Of a stretch of 64,000 nt of DNA, positions 10,009-21,352 are shown in pieces. Source of the DNA: Plasmodium relictum (lineage: Eukaryota > Apicomplexa > Aconoidasida > Haemosporida > Plasmodiidae); contig NC_041689.1 in assembly GCF_900005765.1 (NCBI RefSeq), positions 744,001 through 808,000 on the forward strand, read 5' to 3'. The notes below the pieces were generated by a model, which saw only the letters and a list, made by a program, of their open reading frames with translations, was not told where the DNA came from and did no database searches. Both the position numbers and the translations under genes were made by a program. The stretch's first letter is position 1, and the number at the start of each line of letters is the position of its first letter.

Positions 10009-11145
10009 ATGATTAAAAGTAAGATTTTTTTTGTATTTTTAATTTTTTTAGTTTCCAAAATTATAAAAAAAAATGAAAAATGGAAAATATTTATTAGTGC
10101 ATGGTATAATCATGAAGAGCAAGATGATGACTATGACCATATGAAGTTATATGACGTTCTAGGTGTTCAAAAAAGTGCAAGTTTAGACGAAATAAAAAAG
10201 GCTTACAGAAAATTATCAAAAAAATATCATCCAGATAAAGCAAAAGATCAAAATTCTAATAATCGATTTAATGAAATAGTAGAAGCATATGAAATATTAA
10301 GTGATGAAGAAAAAAGAAAAATATATGATCATCATGGATTGAATGCAGCTAAGAATTTAGAAACTAATAAAATGGATGAAGATCCAACAGATCATTTTAA
10401 CATTTATGAAAGTTTTTTTGGTGGTGGATTTAGAAGAGATGAAAAAAGAAAAGCAGAAAATTTAACGTTAAATATAGAAATGAATTTAGAGCAATTATAT
10501 AATGGTGAATTGTTTTCTGTTTTTTATACAAGAGATGTCAATTGTTTAAGGAGTGATGACTGCATAGAAAAGAAAAGAGAATGTAGTGGTAAAGGATACA
10601 AAACAGTTACACAGCAAGTTGCACCTGGTTTTATTATGCAAAATAAAATGAAAGATGAAAACTGTATTGATAGAGGAAAAGCTTGGAAATATAAATGCGC
10701 ACATTGCCCAAATGGAATGAAAGAAGAAAAAACTATTAAATTAACCTTAGAAATTGAAAAAGGAATGAAAACTAATGATAGAATTGTTTTTGAAAAAAAA
10801 GGGAAAGAAGAGATTGGTTATGAGAATGGAGATATTATTTTTATTATTCAAACAAAAAAACATAAAATATATGAAAGAAAAAATAATGATTTGTATCAAT
10901 TTTACGAGATTTCTTTGAAAGATGCTTTAATTGGTTTTTCAAAGGATCTTGATCATATTAGTGGAACACCAATTAGCATAAATAAACAAACAGTAACTTT
11001 TCATAATGAAATTCTTAAAATTAAAGATAAAGGAATGCCTATTAAAAATACTAATAAATATGGAGATCTTTACATCAAATTTTTAGTTCAATTTCCAAAA
11101 AAATTAACGGAAGAGCAAAAAAAAGTTATTTCTGAAATGCTATAG
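10009..11145 (+). CDS. DnaJ/Hsp40 protein, ER-type (DNAJB11/Scj1-like)
   Basis: A 378-residue co-chaperone. The hydrophobic N-terminus (about residues 5-19) looks like a signal peptide. The J-domain covers about 46-110, with HPD at 74-76 for stimulating an Hsp70 ATPase. A short Gly/Phe segment follows (ESFFGGGF, about 137-144). The client-binding region contains Cys residues in the place of the DnaJ zinc finger (CLRSDDC, ECSGKGY, CIDRGKAWKYKC, CAHCPNG). The canonical four CxxCxGxG repeats are degenerate, as in the ER DNAJB11/ERdj3 group. A second beta-rich domain and a C-terminal dimerisation segment (YGDLYIKFLVQFP) complete the family architecture. The expected partner is ER BiP. The start at 10009 opens the leader. 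ER location is inferred from the leader; no KDEL-type tail is present. Confidence 0.88.
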   Translation: MIKSKIFFVFLIFLVSKIIKKNEKWKIFISAWYNHEEQDDDYDHMKLYDVLGVQKSASLDEIKKAYRKLSKKYHPDKAKDQNSNNRFNEIVEAYEILSDEEKRKIYDHHGLNAAKNLETNKMDEDPTDHFNIYESFFGGGFRRDEKRKAENLTLNIEMNLEQLYNGELFSVFYTRDVNCLRSDDCIEKKRECSGKGYKTVTQQVAPGFIMQNKMKDENCIDRGKAWKYKCAHCPNGMKEEKTIKLTLEIEKGMKTNDRIVFEKKGKEEIGYENGDIIFIIQTKKHKIYERKNNDLYQFYEISLKDALIGFSKDLDHISGTPISINKQTVTFHNEILKIKDKGMPIKNTNKYGDLYIKFLVQFPKKLTEEQKKVISEML

Positions 11146-11539
11146 ATACAAGATTATATAAATATGTGGATATCTACATGTGTATGTCTATTTTGTCATG
11201 GTAATTTGTATCTTTTCAAATAATCAACAATAGAATTTGGTATATGAAAAAATAAGTAATTTTAATTTATATATGAATAAATCTTATTAAAAATTATTTC
11301 ATATAAAAGCATGTTGCTCTTTTCATTGAAAATTAAATATTTGAATTTTATAAAGAATATATAAATCATTTTTATATCTTTTTTTTTTTTTTTTTTTATG
11401 AATATGTAATATTTTCATATATAATATCATTTCCTTTTTGAACCATTTACACATAATTTTTTTTTTTAACTTGGATGCATGATGTTACAGATCCACATAT
11501 ATATATATATCTATATTTGCGGTAATATTAATTAATTTA

Positions 11540-12180
11540 ATTATATTATACATTATATCTTTAAAAACATAATAAAATATGATCATATTAGAAAACTAAT
11601 ATAGCTATCCAAACATATCCTATTTTGAAAAAAAAGATTAATTTAAGTAAATATATGTAATCCATCTTCATTACTGACACTTTTTTGTGTTGTTAATAAT
11701 ACATATTATTAAAAAAAATAATTTTTTTTTCTGATTTAAATTCTTTTATATCATAGAAAAAATTTAGAGAAAATTTTAAAAAAATTATTTTTTTCAAATA
11801 TTTGTGTAAAGTAATATTGAGGGAAAACTTCATTTTTGTGTTAATAGCGAATGTACTTTTCTTAATGCATTATAATAAATTTTCTTTAGTAAGAAATTTA
11901 CTTTAAAAGAATATATGTATATAAAAAAATGTGAATGTACCTCTTTGATTTTTAATTTAATAATTTGGTTTTTGCGTAATCCTGGTGCAAATACTTATAC
12001 ATTTTACAATACCTTAGAAAAAATCTTTTGTTTAAAAGTTCATATGCTTTTTGTTGTTTTATTTTATTCTATTTTATTTTTTTATTTATTTTTTTTAATT
12101 GCAAAAACTTATTTAAATTTTCAATTTTTTTTTTAATTTCTACCAAAATATTTATAAGGAATTTTTTTTCTTGAAATTAC
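11540..12180. repeat. Tandem duplication, unit 1 (about 650 bp)
   Basis: This segment aligns by eye with 12190-12790 at an offset near 650 bp. Shared blocks are TATTATACATTATATCT (11544-11560 against 12194-12210), AAACTAATATAGCTATCCAAA near 11593 and 12243, a block around 'caatatt..ttaatgcat' near 11810-11870, and TTAATTGCA near 12098 against 12702. Between the blocks similarity is weak but collinear. Noncoding as far as I can see. Confidence 0.7.
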
Positions 12181-12189
12181 ATTGATTTA

Positions 12190-12790
12190 AATGTATTATA
12201 CATTATATCTTAAAAAGAATAATAAAATTTAACCATATTATAAAACTAATATAGCTATCCAAATATATCCCATTATAAAAAAAAAGGTTAAGTATAAATA
12301 TATAATTAATTTTCATTATTGACTCATTTTTTTGTTAATGGTACCTACTATTGGAAATTTTTTTTTTTTTTAATTTATTACTTTTTATATATTAAGAAAA
12401 TCTAATGAAAATTCTCAATTTATTTTTTTCAAAAAATGTTTTTATGAAAAATAATATTAGAGGCACATATCATATTTATGTTAATTATAAAATGTTCTTT
12501 TTTTTAATACATGATTATAAACTCTCAAAATAGAAATTGGAAGAATATAAAAATTATAAAAATATGTTTGTGAATATACCTTTTTTATATATTTGTTTAT
12601 TTAAAAATTTTATTTTTGTTTAATCCTTATATTTGTTTTTCAATATTCAAAAATAGTTAATTAAAAAAAAATTTTGTTTTAGAAATATCCTTTTTTTTTC
12701 TTAATTGCAGAATCTCTTAATTATTTAAATTTCCATTTTTAATTACAATCAACATCTTTATTGTGTATTTGTTTGCTTTATGTAAATATT
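12190..12790. repeat. Tandem duplication, unit 2
   Basis: Second, diverged copy of the unit at 11540-12180, with several small length differences; the offset falls from 650 bp at the start to about 605 bp near the end. It lies directly in the promoter/5' UTR region of the nicotinate phosphoribosyltransferase gene that starts at 13052. Confidence 0.7.
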
Positions 12791-13051
12791 TCTCTTTTTC
12801 TTTTAAATCGGTAAAATTTCACTATGATATTAAAAAACAATATAAAAAAATCATTTTCAATTTTTTTTCTCTCCTTTTAAATAGAGCATCTATTCATGTG
12901 CATTTTATTTCATTTTATTTTATTTTACTTTAATTTTATTTAAGTTTCCTTATTTTTTTTTTTTTTTTATTTTAATGTAGAATATTTATTTTTTTTTTTT
13001 CAATTTCTTAATTAAAAAAAATATTAAAAAAATATAGGATTAATAAAAAAA

Positions 13052-15397
13052 ATGAAAAATCAGGAGAAAAACAAAAAAGACGAAGTTATTGTGAATAATG
13101 AAAAAAATATTACGATTTTTAATAAAAATGAATTAAATAATGAAAAGGTAGAAAATAAAGCAGCAGACACTTATTTGGACATGATTGACCATATAAGAAT
13201 AGATAAAGAAAATAAATGTATATATATAGGTGATGTTAATATTACAGAAAGTGATTTAAAAGAACTTGTGACTTCAAAAAAAAAAAGAACATATGAAAAA
13301 AAAGAAGAAACAAAATTAAGAAGTAAGAGAACTTTTAATGATATATCAATATACACCAATGAAAATCACATAAAGGACAAAAGGGATAAAAAAGAAGTAA
13401 TTTCTTCATCAAAACAATTTTCTCAAAATATGAATTATAATAACTTGGACAGTGATTATGAACATAATATAAAAGGGGACTTCATTGATGATAAAAAACA
13501 AAAATGTAATGAAGGTAAAGATATGCAAACGAATGACGAATGCATAGAAAATAATACTTCAAATAAAGAAGAGCCTCAAGGAGGTAATACAAACAATCAA
13601 TGTAGCAATTTGGAATGCTATATGAAATGTGATATTGATACAAAAAGTGAAAGAAAAACAAATGATGGTTATAATACAAATGATAAAACACAAAATAGTA
13701 ACAATTTAGATTTTAATAAAGAGTTTCCTTCTTCTCTTGACAATAATAAAATGATTTCTTTAGTATCTTGTCTTAATTATCTAATAGAAAATAGAATAAA
13801 TAAAGAAATAGATATACCTCAGAGTAATACTATAAATGCTTTGTTCATGGATTTTTACCATATAATAATGGCATATACATATTATAGACAAAACAAGCAC
13901 AAAATTAAAGCAACATTTGAAATTTATTTTAGGAAATGTCCTTTTGAAGGAAAGTTTGCAATTTTAGCAGGAATTTATGAAGTTATAAAATATATTAATT
14001 TTTTTCGTTTTACTAAAGCACAGTTAGAATTTATTAAAAAAAAAATGTGCAATTATAAAGATGTCGATTTATTTATAAACTATTTATCAGATGTAAGTGG
14101 TAAAGATGTATCTATATGTTGTATGGAAGAAGGATCTATTATATTTGCAAATGAGCCAATAATGATAGTTGAAGGGGATTTATTAACATGCCAATTATTA
14201 GAAAGTGCAATTATTAATTTATTAAATTATCCAATATTAATAGCGACAAATAGTTTAAAACATAAAATTTCAATAAATTATAAAACTTTAGCAGAATTTG
14301 GTTGCAGAAGAGCTCAAGGACCAGATGGGGCATTAAGTGGATCGAAATATTCAATATTTGGGTGTGATTTTACTTCAAACGTTTATGCATCTTATTTGTA
14401 TGATATCCCTTTATTAGGAACAATGTCTCATTCTTTTATATTAGCATTTCAAAATGATGAAGTTTTAAATAGTAAATACCTAGGAAATCATGATTTTTTA
14501 TCTATTGTAAATAAAAATAAAGAAATAATTCATAAACTATATAATTGTGAATATACAAAAGAAAATGAATTAACCGCTTTTGTTGCATTTGCTCAAGTTA
14601 ATCCTAATAATTTTATCTGTTTAATAGATACATATGATTCTCTAAGATCAGGAATCTTTAATTTTTTAATCGTAGCCTTATCATTACATGAAATCAAATA
14701 TAAACCCATTGGTATAAGAATTGATTCTGGTGATTTAAGATATTTATCAAATGAATGTAAGAAAATATTTATTGATATTTCCAAAAAATTAAATGTACCT
14801 TTTTATGATTTAAAAATTTGTGTTAGCAATGATATTAATGAAAAATTTATAAAATTCCTAAATGAACAAGAACATCATATAGACATTTTTGCTATCGGTA
14901 CAAACTTAATTACATGCCAATCACAACCTTCTTTGGGTCTTATTTATAAACTAGTAGAAATTAATAATGAACCATGTTTTAAAATGACAAATGAAAATAA
15001 AAAATCAAATCTACCTTATAAAAAAAATGTTTACAGATTATATACCAAAGATAATTTTGCTTCAGTAGATTATGTCCAGTTGTTTGATGAAAAACCACCA
15101 ATTGAAAACGAAAAATTATTTTGTATAAATGTTTTAGATGAATCTAAACAATGCTTTATTATACCATCGAAAGTTGAAAAAAAATTATTATTATGTTGGG
15201 ATTATGGAAAGCTCTTAATTAAATTTAAAACATTGCAAGAATTAAAAAAATATACTTTAAATGAATTAACAAAATTTAGAAATGAGCATTTCCGCTCAAC
15301 TCTTCCTGTTCCTTATAAAGTATCTTTTTCTCTTAATTATCATAAATTATATAAAAATTTGCTAATTAAAAATTCTTTCATTACCACAATAACATAA
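13052..15397 (+). CDS. Nicotinate phosphoribosyltransferase
   Basis: A 781-residue enzyme that converts nicotinate and PRPP (with ATP) to nicotinate mononucleotide, the first step of the Preiss-Handler route to NAD. Residues 1 to about 225 are a Lys/Asn-rich extension without recognisable domain. The catalytic domain begins near LVSCLNYLIENR and contains the classic features: MDFYHIIMAYTYYR (about 264-277), FRKCPFEGKFAILAG (about 293-307), EFGCRRAQGPDGALSGSK (about 415-432), the SHSF histidine segment (about 453-458) and RIDSGDL (about 556-562). An internal loop region and the C-terminal beta segment complete the fold. The frame is intact with no introns. Malaria parasites lack de novo NAD synthesis and salvage niacin, so the gene should be essential or nearly so. 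The start is the first Met of the frame; conserved sequence begins far downstream, so the true start could be later. Confidence 0.93.
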   Translation: MKNQEKNKKDEVIVNNEKNITIFNKNELNNEKVENKAADTYLDMIDHIRIDKENKCIYIGDVNITESDLKELVTSKKKRTYEKKEETKLRSKRTFNDISIYTNENHIKDKRDKKEVISSSKQFSQNMNYNNLDSDYEHNIKGDFIDDKKQKCNEGKDMQTNDECIENNTSNKEEPQGGNTNNQCSNLECYMKCDIDTKSERKTNDGYNTNDKTQNSNNLDFNKEFPSSLDNNKMISLVSCLNYLIENRINKEIDIPQSNTINALFMDFYHIIMAYTYYRQNKHKIKATFEIYFRKCPFEGKFAILAGIYEVIKYINFFRFTKAQLEFIKKKMCNYKDVDLFINYLSDVSGKDVSICCMEEGSIIFANEPIMIVEGDLLTCQLLESAIINLLNYPILIATNSLKHKISINYKTLAEFGCRRAQGPDGALSGSKYSIFGCDFTSNVYASYLYDIPLLGTMSHSFILAFQNDEVLNSKYLGNHDFLSIVNKNKEIIHKLYNCEYTKENELTAFVAFAQVNPNNFICLIDTYDSLRSGIFNFLIVALSLHEIKYKPIGIRIDSGDLRYLSNECKKIFIDISKKLNVPFYDLKICVSNDINEKFIKFLNEQEHHIDIFAIGTNLITCQSQPSLGLIYKLVEINNEPCFKMTNENKKSNLPYKKNVYRLYTKDNFASVDYVQLFDEKPPIENEKLFCINVLDESKQCFIIPSKVEKKLLLCWDYGKLLIKFKTLQELKKYTLNELTKFRNEHFRSTLPVPYKVSFSLNYHKLYKNLLIKNSFITTIT

Positions 15398-16327
15398 AAA
15401 AAAAAAAAAAAAAAGAGAAAAAAAAATTTTTAAATAAAATAAATAATTAGATAAAACGTATTTATGATGAAGAATTATATAACAGCTTTTTAAAAAAAGT
15501 TGCAAAAGCATTAATTTTTTAAAGAATACCTTGAATATGTTTTACTTATTTTCTTTGATAACTATTATTGCTTTGAATATTTTTTTTTTTTTATTTGAAA
15601 TACTTTAAAACATTTTATTTTATTTAAAAATACGATAACTTTACATAATACTTCAAGTAAAATATTATGCTTTATTAGATATGTGTATATATAATTTGAT
15701 AGTTTGAATTATTTTAATTGCAGCTAAATTTTATCTAATTAATAGATATCATATTTTTCATACATTATATTTTTATTTTCTACAGATTTGTTTTTTGTAT
15801 TTTTTTCTTAACTTTTTTTTTTACCTTTTTTTTTTTTTTTAATGAGAAAGTTATTTTTCTTTTATTACCTTCTTTTGTTTCACTTTTTTGGGTATATTTT
15901 ATTTAAAAATAATAGAAAATAAAAAATAATTTATAATATTCATATAAATTTATAAATTATTTGAAACATAAAATATAATTTTTTTTAAAAAGATATAGAA
16001 TTTTAATGACCATTACGATATTAAAAAAAAAATACCAATACATCTATTTTAAAATAAGAGAACAAAAAAGTGTAATACAATAATATTAAAGAAGGACCTT
16101 ATTTACTTTATTAATAAAATAAAACACGTGCTATTGATAGATTTTTAGAAAAAATATTCTTTTCAGATATTTCATTTATTTTTTTTTAAATTATTGTTCT
16201 AAGTTACAGTGTTTTTTGTTAATACTTTTTTATACATATAGCATTTTAATTTTTCTATTATTATTTTTATTTTTTTTTTTTTAATACATTTTTATATACA
16301 TTTATTCTTTTTACAAAGAATTAAAAA
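15398..16327. other. Spacer between nicotinate phosphoribosyltransferase and acetyltransferase genes
   Basis: About 0.9 kb of A/T-rich sequence. It should contain the 3' UTR of the first gene and the promoter of the second, both on the plus strand. I see no exon or RNA gene. Confidence 0.6.
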
Positions 16328-17191
16328 ATGGAAAACACTAAAGATAATAATATACCAATAATTAATGATTACGATTCATTTAAGAAATCCTATATAGATA
16401 TATTAAATAAAAAAAAGGTTTTATACAAATATATTTTTCGTTTCAATAATTATAAATTTAAATTTAAAATTATTTCAACTTATTATGAATATTTAATTTT
16501 GTGTAATAATATGTTAAGAGATGTTACGGCATGTAATATATTTTTTGGTAAAAAATTATTTTTTGAAATGCTTGGGAAATCTTTTTATTATCCATATGTA
16601 TTATATATATATGACCTAGAAAATCCATATAATTCTAATTTTAATTCTAATGACTTTAATAGTTTAAAGTTTGAAAAATCTTCTATTTTAGATATTGAAG
16701 AGATAATAAGAAAAGGAAAAAATAAAGATAACAAATATTTCAAAAAGTGCAATATGGATTGTGATAATAGTAAAATAATTTTAAATTCAAACGATGTAAA
16801 TATTGAATTACAAAATTATAATTTAAAAAATAAAAATATTGTTGGTTATATAGAAATGTATTTATTATTTCATATGGGCAGATTATTCGACTCAAGAATT
16901 GAAAGACTTGTGATAGATAAAAATTATCGTAATAGATGCTTTGGTTTACTAATTATGTATATATGCATATATATGTTAAAATATTTATATCATTGTAATA
17001 GGTGTGACTTAAATGTAGAAAATGAAATAGCATTAAAAATTTACAAAAAGTTAAGATTTTTGAATGTTGATACTAAAGTATATAGACTATATTTACATTG
17101 TAATTATAATTTTTTAGAAGATACTAACTCAATAGATAATGATAAAGATAATATTCAGCTGTTTATTGGAAATATAATTAAAAAAATTTGA
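16328..17191 (+). CDS. GNAT-family N-acetyltransferase
   Basis: A 287-residue single-exon protein. The C-terminal half shows the GNAT fold: a beta strand VGYIEMYLLFH (about 175-185), then RIERLVIDKNYRNRCFGLLIMY (about 194-215). This matches motif A, where the R/Q-x-x-G-x-G/A loop binds acetyl-CoA pyrophosphate. The first loop Gly is replaced by Cys (YRNRCFG instead of YRGRGIG). The following NEIALKIYKKLRF is the motif B helix. The first half has conserved secondary structure interrupted by Asn/Lys-rich sequence (about 97-150). The order resembles glucosamine-phosphate N-acetyltransferase (GNA1)-like enzymes, but the substrate cannot be set from sequence by eye. The start at 16328 is the first Met after an A-rich leader. 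Confidence 0.7.
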   Translation: MENTKDNNIPIINDYDSFKKSYIDILNKKKVLYKYIFRFNNYKFKFKIISTYYEYLILCNNMLRDVTACNIFFGKKLFFEMLGKSFYYPYVLYIYDLENPYNSNFNSNDFNSLKFEKSSILDIEEIIRKGKNKDNKYFKKCNMDCDNSKIILNSNDVNIELQNYNLKNKNIVGYIEMYLLFHMGRLFDSRIERLVIDKNYRNRCFGLLIMYICIYMLKYLYHCNRCDLNVENEIALKIYKKLRFLNVDTKVYRLYLHCNYNFLEDTNSIDNDKDNIQLFIGNIIKKI

Positions 17192-17593
17192 TGTTTTAGA
17201 TTAATAAGTAAGAATAAGGAAAAAACGAAAAAAAAAAAAAAAATCTAAATAAAATAAAAACATCTCTAAACAGAAAATACCTATACACCATTTTTATAAA
17301 AAAAGAAACTTTTTAAAACATTTTAATGATGCAAAAATTAATTTATCCAAAATTTTTTATTACTATAAAATTATATAAATTTTTTTAACATTTTCAAAAA
17401 TTATTTTAATCTATTTTTATATTTCTTTATGAATATTTTCATTCTTAATATTACCTGAATCTTATCAACTTATATAGATTTATTAGAAATAATACATTTA
17501 TTAAATATATATATATATTACCTCAATTTTTTACTTATTTTTAAATAAAGTTTTTATATTTCTATTAATTTATTCGTTTAACATAAAACTTAT
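17192..17593. other. Spacer between convergent acetyltransferase and RAP genes
   Basis: About 400 bp shared by two converging 3' UTRs. It holds A and T runs and a short (TA)n near 17505-17518; nothing else is visible. Confidence 0.6.
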
Positions 17594-20500
17594 TTATATT
17601 TCTATTTTTTTCTTCAAGAATTCTTTTTTTTCGTTTATTGTTTTCATATTATTCCATTCTAAGTTAGAAACTACAATTAATTTATATCTTTTGCTTAGCA
17701 AATAATATTTTATAAGATTTAATGAATCTAATTTTTCATATGATCTTTTCATATTATTATCGTAGTAATAATGATTGTTACCATTAATTTCTATGCATAT
17801 CTGAAAAAAAAAAAAAAAAAAAAGACATAAAATTATATATTAATAAATTAATTTTAATTAAAATATATATATATTACCGAACTATTTATAATAATATCAA
17901 TAGTATATATTCCATCAAGAAATGGAACCTTAAAAAAAAAAAAAAAAAAAATTTAAGTTAAAAGTAGCATTTTAAAATTATAATTTTATTTTATTTTTCC
18001 ATTTTTTTTTCATTACTTCACATTCTATATTCTTTACACCTAATGATTTTAATGTTGAAAAAACATCTCTATGAAAACTAGATGGATATGTTACTGAATT
18101 ATCTATATTAACATTAACATCATAATTTTTTATATATTCAATTAATTCATTATTTTTCTTTAAAGTACTATTTTCATCATAATTTTTGTAGCTATTTAGA
18201 TATTCTACATAAAGATTATATTTCTTGTAGTTATTTTTATAAAAGTTATTTATATACTTAGCAAAAAAAATTATATTATTTAATAAGTGCACACTTTTTT
18301 CACTTAAAATATTACTTACATTAAAAAAACTATAATTTTTTTTGTCATTAATTTCATGTTTGTTCATTGAATATAAATTTGTTCTATGCAAATAATTCGA
18401 TAAATAATATGAATCTTCTCTTATTTCATTGCAGAATGTCGCATTTTGATTATCTTTTTCATTTTTATAAAAATCAAATAAATATCTTATATATAAATTA
18501 AAGTAAATATTGAATATATATAATTGATATAAGCATTGGAGAGGCAAATACAATTTTCTATCATTACCCTCTTTTGTTATTATTATATTATTTTTTTCAC
18601 TGAAATACCAGTAATGATTTTTATTAAATGTATTGTTAATATTATAAATAATTTCATTATAATCATCGTTATTTTGTTTATCATTAATATAATTATTATT
18701 TTTTCTGTCTAATTTATTGTTTTCAAAGTAATTAAAAATGTAATCATGAAAACACTCTAATAATTTATTTACATTTTTAAAATGGATTTTATCAAATCCT
18801 AATATTGTATAAGCGTTTAATATATTTGGTATAATGTTAATTATTTTGAAATTAGGAAAAAAAACAAAATTGCTTATACTCTCATTTATTTTTCTAAAAA
18901 TTTTAGTTAATTTATAAACAATTCCTATATTATTAAATCCTTTTACATTATTAAATTCATTTATAAATATTTCGTTTATAAATTTACAATTATTATTATT
19001 ATTTTTTTTTTCTTCTAAGGAAAATAATGTATTATTATATATATTTAAATTAATACCAAATATATTTAATTTAGATAATGATATTAGCAAATTAATATAT
19101 TCATAAAAATTTAAACTTTCTGAATTCTCATTAATTTTGTTTAAGCACATTTCAATGAATTTCAAATTTCTATACTTCAATTTTGCAAACGAATTTAGCA
19201 AATTTATGTATATTCCTGTTTGTAAATTTTTATTTTCAATTTGTGATTTTTGTAATATTTTTATTAGCAAAATAAGTATTTTTTTGTTATCGCCTTTTTT
19301 ACTATACAAATTAAATAATATACTATAAGCGTCAATTATTTCTTCTTTACTATTTTTGCCAATGGAATTTTCTTCATTAACTATTCTATCATGTACATTT
19401 ATTTTATTATTAAATAAATCGCTATTTTCATAATTTATGTATTTTTTTTTAGAATATAATTCATCTTTGTGTAAATATTCATTTGAATCAATCGAGTTAT
19501 TAATAATATTATTCATATAATTCTCATCATTTTTTTCTAGATTATTATAAGTAATAGTATTATCTAAATTTTCTGTTTCATTTTCCTTTAAAATCAATTT
19601 TAATTTCATAATTATAATACTATTTATATGGTCATGTATTTTTTTTAAATATAATTCTTCATGTACTTTGTTTTCAAAAATATTACTTATTTGATATAAA
19701 AAATAAAGTACATAGCTTAATTCTCCTATATTACACATATTATATAATCTATATAAAGATTTTGTCGTAATTATTAGAATGACAATATTCATTAAATTAT
19801 TTAAGTTATAACATATAATATTTCTATTTCTTCCTTTTAAATTTATACTATAATTCTTCGTTGATTCATTACTAATGTTATATACAAAAATAAAACTTTT
19901 AAATATATTTAATATAGTTTCTATATTAAAAATTTCTACAAAATTTTTCATATATATGTAATATAATATGTTTACTTCTTTTAAAGAGTAGTTCGAAATT
20001 TTTATTAATTCACTTAAACTTTGTAAATCATTCGTAATATTTTTAATATTCTTATCTTTAAAGGAATTATCTTCATTTGATCTAAATATGTTATCACTTT
20101 TTTCATTTTCCTTTTTTGAGAAGTTAGAAATCCTTTTATTTAAATCATCTTGATATTTAAGACTTAGTAAATTTAAAACCTTTTCATAAATAATTTCATT
20201 TAAATCATCACTTTTTATATTACATTTGCAAATAGAAAAAAGAATAAATTTAAGATTTTTTTTTTGTTCTTCACTTAAAAAATTAATACTATCAATTATA
20301 TTAATTATATTATCACCCTGTGATTGTTTGATTTTAGAATTTTTGTAGTTGCTACTAAATTTATTATGGTCCTCTTTTTTTTGTATTTCAGAATAATAAA
20401 CTGTCACAAGAATTAGAACTAAATCATGAATATTATAAATATTAGTATTTTTAGATAAAAATAATGTTATAATATTTAGTAAATATTTATCATCATTTTG

Positions 20501-21352
20501 GTAAAAATGGTTAAACAACAATGTGCTATATTTATAATCATTTTCATTTGTCTTATCAATATCCATTACGTTAAAATAATACAAAAATTTTAGTTTATTT
20601 ATAAAATCTTTATCGTAATATTTTAATTTTTTTAAAATATTAAGAGTAAGATATATCTCATTAAAACTTATATTCTTTACAAAAACATTTTCATTTTTTT
20701 TTTTTTCAAATTTTAAATGAATATCATTTATTTTTATGTTATTTAAATTATAGTTAGTATTGCTTTCATTTTTACTAGTTTGAAGAAACTTATAAAGAAA
20801 GTTGTTAAAATAATTATTATGATAAATTATATAATCTAGTTTATTACTTAAAATTTCTATTAGCTTTTTCACAACATTTTCATTTGCGTGATTAAAATAA
20901 TAAAAAGTGTGTAATACATATGATATTCTTATTATATATATATTTTCAAAATGATCCATCTCTGCTTTTTGATATATATTTATTTTATCAATAATATTTT
21001 CTAGTTTGTTTAATAATACAACATCATATATATCGTATTTTTTTAGAGTTTTCAAAATGAGATAAATTTTGTTTAAATTCCATCTTTCATTTAATAATTT
21101 TATTTTATTCACATAAATTTTAATAATATCTTTGCCAACATTATTATCAGATACATATTTTAAATTTTCTATAATATATAATGAATCTAAATTATTAATA
21201 ACATTTTTATTACATAAATTCTTCAGTAGGTTATCATTTTTCTTTAAGCTACTTAAACTTGTTCTTTTAATGTATATAAAAAAAATACATTTACTTTTTT
21301 CTCTTCTTAATAAACTAGCTATATTATAATTTTTTAATAAATGAACAAACAT
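17594..21352 (-). CDS. RAP-domain protein, putative organelle RNA-binding factor (3 exons)
   Basis: A minus-strand gene with exon 1 at 18017-21352, exon 2 at 17878-17928 and exon 3 at 17594-17800. Introns are 17929-18016 (GTAATG donor, TTAAG acceptor) and 17801-17877 (GTAATA donor, CAG acceptor). All joins are phase 0 and give 1197 residues. The unspliced frame would stop at 17978 and miss the diagnostic end. The last part, from IECEVPFLDGIYTID through ICIEINGNNHYYYDN to YKLIVVSNLEWNN, is a RAP domain, a restriction-endonuclease-like fold found in apicomplexan and algal organelle RNA-processing proteins. The long N-terminal part is alpha-helical in character with Leu/Asn/Lys-rich repeats, compatible with heptatricopeptide-like repeats. 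The N-terminus (MFVHLLKNYNIASLLRREKS) resembles a mitochondrial presequence. Role in mitochondrial or apicoplast RNA processing is inferred from the family. Confidence 0.85.

Larger units (their letters stand above)
11146..13051. other. Spacer containing a tandem duplication, upstream of nicotinate phosphoribosyltransferase
   Basis: About 1.9 kb between two plus-strand genes: the 3' UTR of DnaJ, then two diverged copies of a roughly 650-bp unit, then about 260 bp of T-rich sequence before the next start codon. The only small frame (11915-12136, 73 codons) is hydrophobic and is not preserved in the second copy. Confidence 0.6.

Noticed and set aside
11915-12136. 73-codon hydrophobic plus-strand frame in the duplicated spacer
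   Set aside because: The corresponding part of the second copy does not keep the frame, and composition is that of random A/T-rich DNA.
17978-21352. RAP gene as a single 1124-codon exon
   Set aside because: The last 12 codons before the stop at 17978 are intronic; splicing at 18016 restores a complete RAP domain.
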